This document shows, in pieces, positions 63,894-64,000 of a DNA stretch of 64,000 bases. Positions within the stretch are counted from its first letter, which is position 1; every line of letters begins with the position of its first letter. Source of the DNA: Microvirga pakistanensis (lineage in GTDB: Bacteria > Pseudomonadota > Alphaproteobacteria > Rhizobiales > Beijerinckiaceae). The stretch covers positions 121,592-185,591 of the forward strand of contig NZ_SPJX01000186.1 in NCBI RefSeq assembly GCF_004458765.1, given 5' to 3'. Under the pieces are notes generated by a model. It did not search any database. It was not told where the DNA came from and was given only the letters and a program-made list of their open reading frames with translations. The translations under genes were made by a program, and so were the position numbers.

Positions 63894-64000
63894 ATGAAGC
63901 TTCTGGTGTGTGTGAAGCGGGTTGTCGATTACAACGTGAAGATCCGCGTGAAGGCGGACGGGTCCGGGGTGGAGCTTTCCAACGTCAAGATGTCCATGAA
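63894..64000 (+). CDS. etfB: Electron transfer flavoprotein beta subunit, N-terminal part (cut by window edge)
   Basis: 35 codons are visible: [35 protein letters not shown]. This is the typical EtfB/FixA opening ([18 protein letters not shown]). ETF takes electrons from flavin dehydrogenases to the quinone pool. Its place behind the demethylase and importer genes suggests it receives electrons from that demethylase. AGGAAC lies about 10 nt upstream of the ATG. The alpha subunit should lie past 64000. Confidence 0.93.
   Translation, partial: MKLLVCVKRVVDYNVKIRVKADGSGVELSNVKMSM

Noticed and set aside
1..64000. CRISPR array or retron/defence island
   Set aside because: No regular direct repeats with spacers and no cas, reverse transcriptase or nuclease-defence genes were seen on reading both strands.

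Overview
The window looks like chromosome of an alphaproteobacterium of the order Hyphomicrobiales (Rhizobiales), most likely Methylobacteriaceae close to Microvirga. The grounds are high GC, the gene orders rpmH-rnpA-yidC-engB-argB, dnaX-ybaB-recR and def-fmt-truA next to dapD-dapE, a Yej-type peptide/microcin C transporter, and protein sequence style. The genus is an inference; no database was searched.

Positions 1 to about 33.8 kb are dense, conserved core genome. On the minus strand lie deoB (cut by the window edge), a His-rich CDF metal transporter, a Yej-type oligopeptide ABC operon with two tandem binding proteins and a DUF4260 gene, and a membrane-anchored cytochrome c. On the plus strand follow kdsB-pheA-GNAT, the SRP RNA gene, dnaX-ybaB-recR and dapD-dapE. 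Next come truA-GNAT-fmt-def (minus), rmuC, a DUF892 ferritin-like gene, and the minus-strand run rpmH-rnpA-yidC-engB-DUF423-argB-HAD phosphatase. The 44-codon rpmH has a GTG start. The core part ends with a TVP38 membrane protein, an orphan histidine kinase and tRNA-Arg(ACG).

From the 3' end of that tRNA the character changes. The C-terminal 67 codons of a tyrosine integrase abut the tRNA and are cut by a 432-bp fragment of a metallo-hydrolase gene. An inverted copy of the same 432 bp lies within the intact gene at 53.3-54.2 kb, so 18.8 kb of accessory DNA is framed by an inverted repeat. Inside are stress and redox genes (isochorismatase, NADP oxidoreductase, pirin and LysR, DoxX), an L,D-transpeptidase, an isoaspartyl methyltransferase, an intradiol dioxygenase, a Tim14/Pam18-like J-protein paired with a VWA protein, an ArsR-SRPBCC module with twin operators, a cyclase-TolB-TPR protein, and two methyltransferases. 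There is also much decay: an IS3 orfA relic, frameshifted SDR and serine-recombinase genes, a methyltransferase stub and intergenic repeats.

The last 8 kb (56.1-64 kb) reads as one catabolic locus: a EutQ-like cupin, an Fe-S flavin oxidoreductase of the N-methylproline/trimethylamine demethylase type, a GbdR-like AraC regulator, a four-gene Pot-type ABC importer and the start of etfB. Together they suggest uptake and oxidative demethylation of a methylated amine, with electrons passed to ETF. The substrate cannot be read from the sequence.
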